A DNA stretch of 5,640 nt from Sphaerochaeta sp. (GTDB lineage Bacteria > Spirochaetota > Spirochaetia > Sphaerochaetales > Sphaerochaetaceae). The notes beneath the pieces were generated by a model. It searched no databases and was not told where the DNA came from. It saw nothing but the letters and a program-made list of their open reading frames with translations. The stretch lies in contig DMOO01000111.1 in assembly GCA_003456855.1 (NCBI GenBank), positions 1 through 5,640 on the forward strand, in the 5' to 3' direction. A program made the position numbers and the translations under genes. Shown here piece by piece: positions 5,315 to 5,640 of this stretch. The number at the start of each line of letters is the position of its first letter. The stretch's first letter is position 1.

Positions 5315-5640
5315 TTACTTGCTCTCGCCGAGTCTCTGCTCGTTCATGATCTTAAGGTATGACTTTCCGGCGATGTACTCCTTGAAGGACTGTCCAGGAA
5401 CCACGGTGTCTCCGACAAGGTCGTGTGTGAGTGTCCACTTGGAGAATCTGATGACAGCCTCCTTTCCGTTCTTCTTTTTCTTTGCAGCACGTGCAAGAAG
5501 GTCAAACAGGAAGACCGGAGCTCTCTTGATGACAGGCTCCTTGCCAGCTGCCGCGAAGAACATCTTTGCGATCTCCTCGTAGGTGTAGGTCTCCTTTCCA
5601 CCGATGCTGTAGGTCTTGTTCTTGTCCATCATGTGCTCGA
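5315..5640 (-). CDS. C-terminal part of an atypical SDR / NAD(P)-binding reductase, 5' end outside window
   Basis: About 107 codons are visible up to the right edge; the reading frame stays open (…Glu-His-Met-Met-Asp…), so the gene begins outside the window and the Met at 5632 is internal. The Rossmann domain with its glycine motif is not visible. What remains is the substrate-side C-terminal lobe: TYSIGGKETYTYEEIAKMFF (7-26 counted from Met5632), then AAAGKEPVIKRAPVFLFDLL (27-46). This is the layout of NDUFA9-like and divinyl-chlorophyllide-reductase-like atypical SDRs (IGG...T..E.A......G..P....VP...). The tail WTLTHDLVGDTVVPGQSFKEY (66 on) parallels the YYATESMLV...TPS.GSDTLFDFY end of 8-vinyl reductases as I recall them. 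It is first of the visible run and 11 nt from the DUF1295 gene. A plain NAD(P)H-binding epimerase-like protein is the main alternative. Confidence 0.8.
   Translation of the reverse strand, partial: EHMMDKNKTYSIGGKETYTYEEIAKMFFAAAGKEPVIKRAPVFLFDLLARAAKKKKNGKEAVIRFSKWTLTHDLVGDTVVPGQSFKEYIAGKSYLKIMNEQRLGESK

Noticed and set aside
5315..5632. A complete 105-residue gene starting at Met5632
   Set aside because: The frame stays open to the window edge and the visible part matches only the C-terminal lobe of a larger SDR, so this is a truncated view of a longer gene.

Overview
The window is about half G+C and every gene in it lies on the minus strand, so transcription runs from the right edge (5640) to the left edge (1). 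Bacterial Shine-Dalgarno sites, a lipoprotein-type signal peptide and an Opp/Dpp-type ABC transporter point to a bacterium. Arginine is often AGA/AGG, and the lipobox has Met at -3, which spirochaetes tolerate better than most. That makes a spirochaete or anaerobic Firmicute a weak guess; the phylum cannot be fixed from this sequence. There is no sign of mobile DNA, tRNA, rRNA or CRISPR.

Layout in transcription order: (8) the C-terminal part of an atypical SDR-type NAD(P)-binding reductase (5640-5315); (7) a DUF1295 / steroid-5-alpha-reductase-like membrane protein (5303-4455); (6) an unrecognised six-helix membrane protein (4447-3821); (5) a protein that reads as a distant ferredoxin-dependent bilin reductase, PcyA/PebA/HY2 superfamily (3824-3165); (4) a lipoprotein alpha/beta hydrolase (3168-2539); (3) a membrane-anchored, beta-propeller-like extracytoplasmic protein (2513-1548); then, after a 125-nt leader, (2) an OppD/NikD-type ATPase (1422-514) and (1) an OppF/NikE-type ATPase running off the left edge (517-1).

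Genes 8 to 3 are packed like one operon, with gaps of 11 nt, 7 nt, an ATGA overlap, another ATGA overlap, and 25 nt. The two ATPase genes are also joined by an ATGA overlap. They are separated from gene 3 by a leader with a sigma70-like promoter candidate and two hairpins that share an 11-nt sequence, so they may form a second, separately controlled unit.

The most notable content is the bilin-reductase-like protein. It is coupled to a membrane protein and to a DUF1295 double-bond reductase-like protein, and sits downstream of an SDR whose C-terminus resembles divinyl-chlorophyllide (8-vinyl) reductases. Nothing here suggests photosynthesis. The working hypothesis is a reductive pathway acting on a tetrapyrrole or another conjugated hydrophobic substrate, with an extracytoplasmic hydrolase, a propeller protein and a peptide-type importer downstream. 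The family assignment of gene 5 rests on motif-level comparison from memory; the pathway is inference.
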